From Solea solea (taxonomy: Eukaryota > Chordata > Actinopteri > Pleuronectiformes > Soleidae), in the NCBI RefSeq assembly GCF_958295425.1, contig NC_081144.1:7045186-7109185 (forward strand): a stretch of DNA of 64,000 bases. The letters are read 5' to 3'. The notes beneath the pieces are model-generated. The model was not told the origin of the DNA and did no database searches. It saw only the letters and a program-made list of their open reading frames with translations. The position numbers were made by a program, and so were the translations under genes. Positions 23,223 to 34,450 of this stretch are shown piece after piece. Position 1 is the first letter of the stretch. Each line of letters starts with the position of its first letter.

Positions 23223-23253
23223 AGCTAGGTGGCAGTAGTGTGCCATAAAGCGC
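23223..23253 (+). promoter_or_regulatory. oard1: CTCF/YY1-like motif upstream of oard1
   Basis: AGCTAGGTGGCAGTAGTG resembles the CTCF core (CTAGGTGGCAG). It is followed by TGCCATAAAG, with a YY1-like GCCAT, and a CpG-bearing GCGCGAAACGG (E2F-like GCGCGAAA). All lie within 160 bp of the oard1 ATG. No TATA box is seen. The combination suggests a housekeeping promoter. Confidence 0.4.
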
Positions 23254-23380
23254 GAAACGGAGGAAGAAGAAAAACCACCAAAGGAGAGAGCTTCTGTCAA
23301 AGCACTCATGCTACAGTTCTCACGAGCTACAAACATAACTTCTTTACAAACACACCGAGTTTGTCTCCTTGTTGTGGACA

Positions 23381-25350
23381 ATGTCCTGCGATGTTGAAGA
23401 GCCCGTCGCCACAGACGAACCTCGGGTAAAGCGAACACTTTAACACACAACAGTGTGTTTCTGGTTTGATGTTTGTTTATGCACTTATTGTGGTTATGGT
23501 TTGGTGTAACGCGTGCTCTTGCTCCCCCTGTCGGCCAGTCAGCAGAGAACAGCTGGAGTCTCAACTATGTCACGGGGAATCTGTTCTTCGGTCCACAGGA
23601 CGAGGCTTTGGCTCACTGCATCAGCGAGGACTGCCGCATGGGGGCAGGCATCGCTGTGCTGTTCAAGCGGAAGTTCGGGGGAGTAGCAGAGTTAAAGGAA
23701 CAGAGTGAGTCAGCCGTATTATTAAATATTCATTAGGAGAGAGACGTGTCTTATTTTTGGTGGCACTGATTCCCCAGGCAGTCGTTTAAAATGAATCATA
23801 CAAAAAGCAAGTTAGTTCTTTGTTTGATTGTGTTTCATGACCGTCTTTGTGTCGATGGAGTAGAAATCAAATCACAATTTAATTAGGCCAGTTTAATTAG
23901 TGGAACAGAAATAGGTGAGAGGACATTTATGTTTCTGAAAACAACATTATGTTGTGAGTAAAATGAGGTACAGCAATCAGCCAATTACCCCCAATTCTCA
24001 CCCTGTTTGTTCTATGTTTGAGGTATATATATTATATATTTACTTTTTGTTACACTTAATTGAAATACATTTTAGATTCCATACTAGGGCTGAATGGTTT
24101 TGAATAAATATCTAACTGCGATTATTTTTGACTAAAATTGCGATATGATTTTCGATATCAGAGGGAGTGGTCATTTTCTTTTACACAATTATTCTCATAT
24201 TATCTTTTTTGAATAACATATTTAAAAGGATTGTTTTGTGATGCTTGTGCAGACCTTTGAGAAACAAAGATGTTTTCTTCAGTCTGTAGAATACAATGTG
24301 TATAGGTCAGGACAGTATTTTGACTAAAATGGTGATTTGACACAGATTTTGGCTTTAAGAAATATTGAGTTGAATTGAAGTATCATACCTAATATTACAA
24401 GTGAAAACTGGAGTATTCATGTCCTACTTGGGATTAAATGTGAAATTAATGAACTACATTCAAACCTACACACTATATGTCTTCTTCTTATTATTTTTTT
24501 AATAAATATGTTCAAATAATCTCCCCTTAAATCTGCATGAGTGTATATTTGTGGTGGTGCATGCACTTAACACAGAGTGAAACTACTCTGTCTTGATTGA
24601 ATGAACTTAGAGCTGATGTTCTGGAACTGGATACTCAGAGTTTCTCATCTCAGGGTTCAGTAAGACTCTGAGTTTGTCGAACCTCCTTTCTGAAACCAGC
24701 TCCAGCTTGCCTGTGTGTCTGTGTCCGTGTCTTCTCTGTCTGTTTTCCTGCCAACAGCATGATAACATTAAAAACATTCTTAATGTCTTATGCTTCATTT
24801 AGTGCACATTTATCTAACATTCATGCTGACAAATCTCCATTAGAGCTTATAATAAACATCTGTGGGTTGAAAACATTAGGGTTTTTTTGTGCTGCACAAA
24901 TTGTGTTCAACAGTGGGGCAGGTTGAAGAAGGTTTAAAGCTAATTATGATTGTGATTTATATTGTGTTAATATTCTTATAAGGGTATTATTTCCTTTATG
25001 GTCAAACAGAAAAGATGACAGGAGAATGTGCTGTGCTGAAACAAGACGGACGTTTTGTGTACTATCTGGTAAAGAAGAAACAGTTCATTTCAAATTAACA
25101 ATTTGTTGTTTTAAAAATTCTAGTTACTAATAATGATAATAGTGTTACTGTTATTACTCTATATTGCAGATCACAAAGAAAAAAGCAAGCCAAAAACCCA
25201 CCTATGACAGTCTGAGGCTGAGCCTGGAGGACATGAAGTCACACTGTGTAAAGAACGCAGTGACAAAAATATCAATGCCTCGGTTTGTATTATGCTCCAT
25301 TGTCAAGAGAGACAAAAATAATTAGCATAAGTCATTAAGTTACTGTTACA

Positions 25351-25385
<35 letters not shown>

Positions 25386-25392
25386 ATATATA

Positions 25393-25433
<41 letters not shown>

Positions 25434-25607
25434 TTTTTTTTTTGTCTCCTTCCCGACAGTATTGGCTGTGGCCTGGATCGACTGGAGTGGGCAAGAGTGT
25501 CTGTGATCCTGGAGCAGGTGTTCAAACACACAAACATCTCCATCACAGTCTACAGCCTTCCAGTAAAAGCAGAGTCCACAGTGATGGAGGAAAACAGGCG
25601 CAGATGA
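23381..25607 (+). CDS. oard1: ADP-ribose glycohydrolase OARD1 (TARG1 macrodomain protein)
   Basis: A single-macrodomain enzyme that removes ADP-ribose from glutamate/aspartate and hydrolyses O-acetyl-ADP-ribose; nuclear, in the DNA-damage response. Five coding exons: 23381-23425, 23539-23704, 25010-25068, 25170-25282 and 25460-25607. They sum to 531 nt, or 176 residues plus stop; human has 152, so this one has about 9 extra N-terminal and a similar C-terminal tail. The blocks [26 protein letters not shown]-like (KRKFGGV), [20 protein letters not shown] and [13 protein letters not shown] match OARD1 throughout. The catalytic pair of the human enzyme (Lys84, Asp125) corresponds to Lys93 and Asp134, both present. 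The macro motif usually reading G-D-L is G-N-L here (Asn29). All introns are GT-AG. Intron 2 (1.3 kb) holds a hAT-like fragment, and intron 4 a long microsatellite. Confidence 0.95.
24084..24170 (+). repeat. hAT-like fragment in oard1 intron 2
   Basis: ACTAGGGCTGAATGGTTTTG, then AACTGCGATTATTTTTGAC and AAAATTGCGATATGATTTTC, match the head of a common fish hAT-like repeat (TAGGGCTGCACGAT...GCGATTATTTTTGAC). The other end is not evident. Confidence 0.55.
25350..25430. repeat. (TAAA)n-(TA)n compound microsatellite in oard1 intron 4
   Basis: About ten AAAT units run into a TA run, ending 30 bp before the exon 5 acceptor, so length change could affect the intron's pyrimidine-tract region. Confidence 0.9.
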
Positions 25608-25740
25608 TTGATGTAAATGTTTGGTTATTGTAATAATTGCATTTTGCACTTTTCTGTTATCGTTATTTCCACAGAATGTGGCTGTAACAGCGATTTCTCC
25701 TTCAGTGAGCAAATGTTATCTCACAAATAAATATGTTCTT
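25608..25740 (+). other. oard1: oard1 3' UTR
   Basis: A short AT-rich stretch with AATAAA at 25726-25731, about 120 bp after the stop. Confidence 0.55.
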
Positions 25741-27000
25741 TGCACATCAAAGTCAGCTCAGCCCTCATGATCTTCCATGGCTGTCTCCTATTTTTATTGG
25801 ACGTGAGTTAAGTTTTTAGCTATTTTACAACAGGATACTGAGCCTAAAATATCAAGTGACTCTTTGTTTGCTCATCCATCCACTAGACAGTTCTGCTGTT
25901 GGTTTAGCAAACTGTGTGTTTGCATTTCTTTCTGGGCATTCTATAACGTTGAGAGTGCTCATTGAGGTCTCTGCAGATGGTTTAGATCTTGTCTGGTCCA
26001 TTATTGATCTTTCTAATTGGGTATTGTACTTTAATGCAGCTGGGACCCAACTGACGTACTGGATGTGAGTTAAAAAACAAATGGGCTTGTGAGTCTGACA
26101 CCACAAAGTCAATCCCACACGTCCATTTCCTCTTGCATCAGGAAGCCTTTTAACACATCACAAAGCCGAAGTGGATAGCGGCGAACTAACCTTGCACAAT
26201 CACCATTCATTTATTTAACTGTTAGAATTAAATAATCTCACTAAAGGTTGCCCCATTTAACTGTTAGACAACATGTGCTTCCAGTGAGAGTGATTACCAT
26301 AAACCTCGGTAGCACTGAGACAGTTTGAACAGGCTCAGTATTTCGCTGTCTGTGACCCTCCCTCTCTCCTTTGGGGCACTTTCAATAATTCATGAGGAAA
26401 AGGCATTAACCACTGCGGCTGCCTGCCCATTCTCCCTCATATATCCAGGCTGGCTGGAAGACTGTACTCACGGCATCACTGCAACCAACCCCCGCTCTAC
26501 CCTTCCCATCCCCCTTCATGCCTGGCAATTAGACTCCACACTGCAGCAGAGCCACCTAGCTGCGCTGCAGTGAGTGCAGGGAAATCGCCTTTCGCCTGAC
26601 CTGCTGTCACACCTCCACGTGCTGCAGCTGGTGGAGTGTGCACCCAAATCTGCCCTCACCCCACCTAGTACCCAACCCCCCCCCCCACACTCTTTGTTCC
26701 CAGCCTCTGCTTCTGTCCCACTGCAGCCCACTCATTCCTGTTGGTTGCTCTCCTTCATTCCCTTTCTTACTCCTTTTTTTCTCCCACATACTCCCCCCAC
26801 CCTCTGTCCTCCATTCCCTTTTTCTTTTTTTCTTTTCCTCGTTGTGTATGAAATTGCAGAGCTCAGCATTCTTCTCCACAGGCACTTAGGGAAAAAAGAA
26901 AAAAAAGAGAGAAAGGGAGACAGAGGGATGAGCTGGGCAGGAAGGTTTCTGGTGCACCATATAACTGTCCCCTTCCAATTAAAGAAGAGAGCTTATGTTA
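25741..27000. other. Noncoding sequence after oard1, including a pyrimidine-rich tract
   Basis: No gene recognised. From about 26630 to 26840 the plus strand is strongly C/T-rich, followed by an A/G-rich stretch at 26888-26925. The long open frames here on both strands (for example 26574-27089) are low-complexity by-products of that composition. Confidence 0.45.
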
Positions 27001-27013
27001 TTGAAGAGCAGCT

Positions 27014-27024
27014 TAGCCAATCAG
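27014..27024 (+). promoter_or_regulatory. CCAAT box of a candidate upstream promoter
   Basis: AGCCAATCAGG is an excellent NF-Y site. It lies about 330 bp before an exon-like block with a strong donor (27406) and beside a GA-rich region. It could mark a transcription start for the gene extending rightwards. Confidence 0.35.
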
Positions 27025-27341
27025 GAGGCAGTGCAGGCAAAGACGGGAGGAAAAAGCAGCAGAGCGAGTGGGCAAGAGGAAGGGGGTAAAACTGCAGTGT
27101 GTGTGTGTGTGAGTGTGTGTAGTTTTTATCCCTCCCCTGAGCAGATCTTTATCAATTCTGGTACTCCACTATTGGGGTGCATTTCAATGAGTGTCTGTGT
27201 GTGTATATGTGGCAGAGTTGACAGGAGGACAGAGTAAAAGGTGTGTCCAGAGGGCTGTGGTAGACCCCTGACTTATTCATTCTGAAACTGGAAATAAGAG
27301 AAAGTAAGAGGAGATTGATTCTTTTTCTCTCTATCTCAAAG

Positions 27342-27405
27342 TGTCTCGGAGCCTGTGGAGAACGGGAAGAGCTTGGTGTCCAGGAAAGAGCAACCTGCAC
27401 GGAAG
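27342..27405 (+). other. Candidate exon (probably 5' untranslated)
   Basis: A long pyrimidine tract (TTCTTTTTCTCTCTATCTC) ends in AAAG; 64 bases later is GGAAG then GTAAGC, a near-consensus donor. The block is GC-richer than its surroundings and open in all three frames; one reads VSEPVENGKSLVSRKEQPARK. No homology is recognised. It could be a 5' UTR exon of the gene whose body lies to the right. Confidence 0.35.
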
Positions 27406-27595
27406 GTAAGCAGCGATGCTCTCCTCCTACCACTGGCATGCTGGGTTTTTTACACTTCTGAAGTTGTTTCTTTTGCTGGTTTTGTCAGTGTAGCCACCCA
27501 TTTTTCAGTCCTTCATGTGTAAGAACATTTAAATGTTCACATGGATATGTATGAATATTATTTTTACATCATGAATACAAAGCCAAGGGAGAGGC

Positions 27596-27638
27596 AGCGG
27601 AGGAGGAGGAGGAGGAGGAGGAGAGGAGGAGGGGGAGG
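27596..27638. repeat. (GGA)n purine tract
   Basis: About 13 GGA/GAGG units on the plus strand, able to form triplex or G-rich structures. Confidence 0.85.
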
Positions 27639-30600
27639 TTAGTGCGGGACTCCCTGATGCTTCTAGGCAAGTTTCTGTGCACACGGTTCTCTAGTGCTGC
27701 AGTATCCCATTACATCCCTGAGCAAAGCTGCCTCAGCATCCAGCCAGTGCCAGGCAGAGCAACGCAAACCGACCACCAGCTTCCAAAAAAAAAGACTCTC
27801 AGTGTTTGAACTTATTCCTGGTTGAGTACACAGCCAGGTAATAATATTATTTGCACAAGTTTTATCTTTTTTACAATAAATGAAAGAGTGACAGAGGGAC
27901 TACATGTACGGCAGCCCATTTTAGTGTTATTGTGCATGCCTATCGTGTATTTCATTGGGGTTTCTTAGATTGCACACTGAATTGGCATTTGACCCTGGTG
28001 ATGAGTTTTTGCTTTGTTTATCCAGTGCGCTGGGACTCCCTTCAGTCTAAAAGTGAGCTCACAGACTGGGTAAAATAGGATTAGTGACTGCAGAGAACCA
28101 AAGAATAGTGCTACCATATCTATGTGCATATCACCATACTGTATATTTAAAATGGGCTCAAAAAACCCAAAGTGAAGCATTGTTTGTACACAGTGAAGGT
28201 CAGGTGATTCATTATAATACATTTGTGTTTTTTTCACCACTATGAATTCATTTTCAGCTTTCGTTTTGCGCAGTCACAGTTTATTTATTACATCCCACTG
28301 GCTTTTTTTTCATTTCTTTTTTTTTTGGGAAGTCTGACCTTCATCTTTTGTGAGTGAAGATGCCATAGTGTCCAGCAGTGGGCACTGTTGAAAAAGCCCA
28401 TGAACACTAGCCTGCTGCAGAAGGGGAGGAAATGGACTTAGTGTGTCTTGTGTGGGCACACTAAGAAGCAATGCTAGACAGGATAAAGAGTACAGTATGT
28501 ACCGGTGTTCCTGTAGTCCATGGACGTGGAGTTAATTCCTCTCCTTCTCATAACTAGACATTGAGACATGAACCCGGCTAGATCTGTTGAACCCAGTAAC
28601 TGGTTTTAAATCCTGTTTTGATTATTTAACACTGAGTTATATGCAGGGAGGAGGAGAGGGCTGGGAAGGAAACGTTAACTATTTCAGCACCATGGACAGA
28701 GCAAAGGCTGCTAAGTGATCCCTCAAATAGCAAATCGCTGTTAAATATGATGTTTAACATTTTTGCATTCAATTATCTAAAACATATATATCTTTTTTAG
28801 AGTTGTGCCTCTTTTAATTTGCTCCATAAATCCAATAGAAATCCATATTTGTATTCAATATTACAGCTCCTTTTAATGGCACCGTCCTCTTTTCCAATAT
28901 CCGCTATTGTGAAATGACCATGAAGGGTTTACAGAACTTTGAATTCAACAAGCATCACCAGCACAGGGAACATGTTGTACAGCGACTCTCCTACGTACTC
29001 TCCTGTGTATTACACAGTGTTAACCGTATGACTTCCAGTTACGTCCGCATCTGTCGTAAAGCGTACAAGAAAATGCAGAACCGTATTTGTACAGCACCAT
29101 ATACGACAGCTATAACCTCTGGGGCAAACCCTCATGGGACGTCAGAGTGAGGAAGGAACTGTTCGGTGCTACTAAATGATCAGTGTTTTGTTTTTGCATT
29201 TCATTGTGTGTATTTGTCACTTATGTGTCACAACTACTCACTACATTTTGCTACGTGTTCTGCCACTGAATCTCACACTGAGAGTGACAATTCCCATAAT
29301 CCTATGCGGCTTCATGACGTCGTCAAACTAGGTCTTATGTTGTTGTTTTGACAGAGAGACCCCTAGTAGCAGATATAGAGTGCATACATACAGTGCGATG
29401 ATGGTAACAGTAACCGTACAGTTTAAGGTAAACACTGCGAACAAAATGTGCATTTTTCAAAGCTTTCTGCTGAAAAGACCAGTACACACAGTACTCAAAA
29501 GTGCACAACAGATTGTTAGAGTGTGTCTCTAACAGAATAATGGAAATGAAGCAGTTCAAATGTTCATATAAAGACACACACTAAGTTGTACACGGCTACA
29601 TTTACATTTTCCGTTTCAGTAACTCTTTGGGCTGTTGACCTAATAAACTGCCCAGTTACTCAGATGTCCATGTGTTCATTTGCTATTGCAGTTGTGCCGT
29701 GCACATCTGTCTTGCTCTTCCACTCGACGATGTGAAGACAACACTTTTTCATTATTCATGTGTATCTCCTTTTCTAGAGCAGCGTTCGTCTTAAAGAGAG
29801 CTGTGGGTTTTTTTTTGCAGCGACTCTGAAAACCCAGCTCCCATCGGTTTCATTTTGTAAAGCTCCGTGTTGTCCTTGTCTACCTGTATTATGACTGTGT
29901 GCTCCATGTGGGAGCCGCAACACTGTGGTTTTGTTCCACTTTCCTTTTCACTTCAAAGCTCAGAATGACGCTTCAAGCTGTGGGATGACATTTCGCTTAT
30001 GACATCTGGTTATTACGGTGTTATTTGATGATATTATTATGTGTATTAATATTAGCTTAGTAACTCGTTATGTGTTTATAATAACAGAGGAGGTCCTTCA
30101 ACACAGCGGCGTTAAAAAGAACGAGCGAATCATGCAATGGCTGCTATACGTTTCTGCTGACACCTGCTGTGACACAAAGCTTTGTTTTCATGTCATGGTT
30201 GAGAGTGATCTGCAAAGTGTCTCCGCAGGATGCAGCCAGCATACTTAGAGACTCATTCAGCTAGCAATGATCAGAAACCTCAGTCAGCTCTTTAATGGGA
30301 AACTGAAATGAGACGCCTTGCTGTTTCCAAGAATTAGCCAGTATCCCTCTTGGAAACAGAGTGCAAGATAAAATGGTTGATTTAAACAGCCAGACCTGTG
30401 TCCTGTAAGTTACCTACTTTATTCCAAGCTCATCTGTGATTCTGCAGGAAGGCATTGCAGGTGGGATAAGCAAGTTTGCTTTCGAACATTGTTTCTGCAT
30501 TACTTACACTTTTTAAAAAAATGGTGGTGCTTTTGAAAGAAGTAAGCAGCGGTTTGGCTCGTCATTGCTCATCCTCCATGATGGAGGCCGTGGAGCCATC

Positions 30601-31160
30601 CCAGGCCGCGTGCCATTTGTGCCCCAGTAAATGATGGCGTGGGCGACATTGTAGAGCAGCCACGACTGTCACGCCGGCGTGCGAACAGTTAGAAGCAATC
30701 GTAAAACTCTCAGTGTCAGCGTGTGAGGATTCGGACAGGAAGAATAGGTGTTACTGTCGTGTGGTTTAGGTTGCACAGATGAACGTAGAGGACACTGCAG
30801 ATGTTAAAGGTGAGTGGATCCTCCTGGGGATCTAGAGTGACACCGAGATAAATACAGTGTTGGACGGACAGAGTGTGTGTGTCTCCTCCATAACCAGGAA
30901 GAAGGAGGGAGAACTTCACAAGTCTTTCCAGGGAAAGATTATAGGATTTGTAAATGAATTTGTGTAAATGTGTGTGCGTGTGAGTAACAGAGGTAACGGA
31001 TTGATTAAATGAAGAAAACACTGTGGCAGTGTTTGACACAGAGCACATTAGGAGGGCGGAGGTAAAATGATCTTTTAGAAGGACAAAAAAGCAATGAGGA
31101 GAGCGTGAGGACGGGGAGGCATGACAAATGATGCAAGAATGGGGCGCGAGAGGGTGAGAG
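27639..31160. other. Noncoding DNA, no gene recognised
   Basis: This stretch mixes AT-rich sequence with moderately GC-balanced blocks. The open frame at 28914-29150 has no homology I know. A donor-like ACAGCCAG then GTAATA occurs at about 27838. No clear transposon was seen. Confidence 0.4.
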
Positions 31161-31307
31161 ATAGAACGAGAGATTGTCAGAGGCAGAGCAAGGATGGAAG
31201 AGAGTGGGTGTGCATAGCCGTGCTACAAGCACTGCAGTACATTGCAGTGCCCAGCCCCCGCTGTGTTCTCTCCTCACCATCCGGTTCCATGCACTGAAAA
31301 GACCCCT

Positions 31308-31356
31308 GCAGCAGCAGCAGCAGCAGCGGCAGCAGCGGCAGCAGCAGCAGCAGCAG
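31308..31356. repeat. (CAG)n / CGG-interrupted triplet repeat
   Basis: Sixteen triplets of CAG with two CGG interruptions on the plus strand. In one frame it reads as a polyglutamine run with two arginines inside a 70-codon open frame ending at 31386. No supporting homology, so I treat it as a microsatellite that may sit in a transcript. Confidence 0.75.
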
Positions 31357-31389
31357 AGCTGCACAGCACAGAGCGCTGCCTGCTGATGA

Positions 31390-34000
31390 ACAGCAACCTT
31401 TCAAAGTGCTTTTGATTTGCCTTTGTGCATTCTGGACATTTAATGATGCACAGATATATATATTTTTTTAAGGAGTGATGGCAGTGCACTTCTTATCATG
31501 ACAAAACAGTCGACCTGTGCCTGCCAGCGAGTTGTCATGTAGAGAGAGGGAGTATTCAATTCACACTACCCCCTGGATTATGTAAGCGCACAGCACATTG
31601 ACTTTACCCAATACCAGCTGAATGATCCTTCCTTCCCTGACTATGTTTTCCTCATTAGGAACATCTGCCACGCTGTTTGCTTTTGTTCCAGAGGTACCGT
31701 CTTTGCAAACACGGACAGAGACTTTATTGAACTTATTGAAATGGAAACAATAGGGAGGCGAGCAGCATGTGCTCTTGAATAGCTTATGTTTGTGTGCCTG
31801 TGGTTTGACATTTTGTTGATGATAACCCTCATGGTGAGTAAAAATAATGACCCAGTGAATGAGACCTTCGTCTGATGTAGGCCCACATGAAAGTAAGCAC
31901 ACAGTTTGTTTAGTTTGAAATCTGTGTACAGTCTGTACACGCGCGCATGACTCATTCAGAGTACGCCTCAGACTTAAGTTGTGTTAGAGTAATTATACAG
32001 CATTAGGCGAGGGCAAGTAGCACTCTTTAAAACCATTACTTAAAAAACATGTGCACACAGACGCACATGCATGCAGATGTGAGATAAATCTTAATCCCAA
32101 TCGAAGCGCGAGAAAAATGAAGGCGAAGCTTGTTTGTCTCTGCTTTCATAAACAGTTGCCACGTTTCCATCCCACTGCCTGCCTGGGGGTGTGGACAGCT
32201 GAAGCGTAAGAGCTTCCCTCGCTGTGTGTCCCCCCCAACCCCCACCCCCCCCGGTTTCCCTCTACTTTGCTGAGGTGGCTGATTTAGATTCGTGTGGACT
32301 GTCGCCGCCTCCCCGTGACAAGGTCTGAACACGTCTCTCACCATGTTTTGAAGGAGTTAAATCACATTGCCAGAGAGGTGTTTGGGCTGTTAAGTGTGTT
32401 TGCCTTGGCACCTCAGACTGCATTTGCTTTTGATTTGCACTGAAATCTGCACCAAGCTTTGAAAAAGATGACAGGAAATATGTGCTGAAATTGAATCATA
32501 CCGCCGCTATAGAAATAGTAATCCAACCCACAATCATTGTAAACGTTTCTGGAAAAAGACACATTATTTCTGTAGGGCACCAGGTGCATTTAACCCTCTT
32601 TAAAAACAGATACATCCTGCATTTTTTATTATCTCTTAAAATAAAACAAACAGCTACAGTGCCTGCAGCAGCACATAATGTACAGGCCTCTGCTTGGAGG
32701 AAAATATTATTTTTGACTATGGATAGTTGAGAATGTAGCCATGAAAGGAAAAGACTCTCTATGGTTTGTGTGTGTGTGTGTGACAGAGATGGAGGAGAAC
32801 AGCAGAGTGGTGTGGTGGGTGAGCTGCAGTGGGGATTTGGAGTGCTGCATTGAGCTGCATAATTAATGTTGAGAGGGTGGAGCTAAAGGCTGAGATAACT
32901 TGCGATGAACGAGCCGCTGCAACACTGGTAGAAGCAGAGCTAGCTCCTTTTTAGTCATGTGGAATCACCCTGTTAGGCAAAGGAATGGGCAAAGCCTGGT
33001 ATGGGTGTGATAGTTTGATGCAGAAATACAGAGGCTCTCTTTAGTCTTTTGCACCAGCTCCTTGTCTCTGTCCCATCTGCTTCCTCAGCACTCAAAGCCA
33101 ATCACTCTACACTGAACTGTGCACCAGAGCCAAATGCCTCACTGCTGCCTCCAAAGGTCTGTTAATCATCCAATTTGTAGCTAAGCACCTTCCTATATGA
33201 CACATCTGGTGTAACTCTCATCTGGTCTGTTTGAAATGGACCACGTGGCCAGAAGAGGGAGGAGGACGCTTTCATACATTTATTTTTCTTCTCTACTCAT
33301 AGTTTGTTGTTGTGTACATGGAAGGACTGTGTGTCGACTGCTTTTTTTTTCATTTTCACACTCTGCATTAGAGATGCACCTATTCAGCCATTCATCCAGG
33401 TCAAACATACAAGCAAACTATACACACATGTGAATACATATTAATGGATTGAAATCATGTAGACTTTTATACTGTACGTTCCTGTTAGTCTTCAGTGCTG
33501 CCACAGCTCAGGAACCTGTTTAGCTTCTCTGTCTCCAGGGTGATATGCCCTGACCGGTGACCACATCTACATGAGACTGCTCTGCTGGCACCGCTGTCAC
33601 CTAACCTCATCATCACTGTGGCTTTGCCTGACAGCTTTTTTTTCTGCAACACGCTCTGCCTACATGTCCTCATCGCTTTACAGTAAAAGCTCAGAATGAA
33701 GCCGCATTTACATTTTATATGAATTAGTTTAGTTTCCCTTTTGCTATTATTGACTTATTGCGAGTCGAGGAGTGTTGTTTTTTTCCTGTTGTGTCTCATT
33801 CCACAACACAAACCAGCTGGAAAACGGGGTTGATAAACAGTGCAAAGCAACATATAAATAATCTGTCTGTGCAGATCCCTTTGCTTTATTCGCTTCAAAT
33901 TTAATGCTGGCTGAATTAAGTTAGAGTGCTGCTTGATGAAGACACGGGGGAATTTGTGGCTGAAAAGTCAAAGAATTGCATGAATTACAGATAAGACTTC
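31390..34000. other. Noncoding DNA, possible regulatory blocks
   Basis: No coding gene seen. The stretch 32455-32720 is balanced in composition, repeat-free and unlike the flanking low-complexity DNA. It is a candidate conserved noncoding element, to be tested by alignment. Confidence 0.35.
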
Positions 34001-34001
34001 C

Positions 34002-34450
34002 ATGCCTCCATGGTCCTGCTTAGATCTGGTATTAACATCTGTCTGTGATCTGATATGTGATCTGATAGCGTGTGGATTTAGTGTTAAGTGCGTCTGTTCA
34101 CACCTGGCATTAAAGGGCATCCTGGATGCATCTCCTGTGACAACATCAGGTCAGGTCTGGCTTCCCACACCTTCTATTCAAATACACAGTGACGCCTAAA
34201 TTATGTTTTTACCGATTGCAATGACGTGTCAAATGTCAGCAGAGGAAAAAAAAGAGACATCTGAAAAAATAAATTATATGTGTTAATATTGTGGTGCTGG
34301 CTCCAAATAGATCAACATTATGGATATTGATTAAGATCTCTAATGTGTCCTGAGGATAGAATGAGGTCACATGCATCCTTAAATCACCTATGAACTTATT
34401 TTCTTTGTGATCAGATCTGAGGACACAATCAGGACAGACTGGGTGCATTG
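34002..34450. repeat. Possible interspersed repeat
   Basis: Repeated TGTGATCTGAT units, TTCACACCTGGCATTAA and an inverted-looking partner around 34400-34440 (GTGATCAGATCTGAGGACAC) resemble fish repeats built on TTCACACCTGGCATTAACAT. The boundaries are approximate. Confidence 0.35.

Noticed and set aside
26574..27089. 171-codon frame and overlapping frames on both strands
   Set aside because: The sequence is low-complexity pyrimidine- then purine-rich DNA that lacks stop codons for compositional reasons.
31134..31150. ATGATGCAAGAATGG, resembling the start of FOXP1/FOXP2 coding sequence (MMQE)
   Set aside because: The frame stops after a few codons (MMQEWGARG) and the following sequence does not resemble a FOXP N-terminus.
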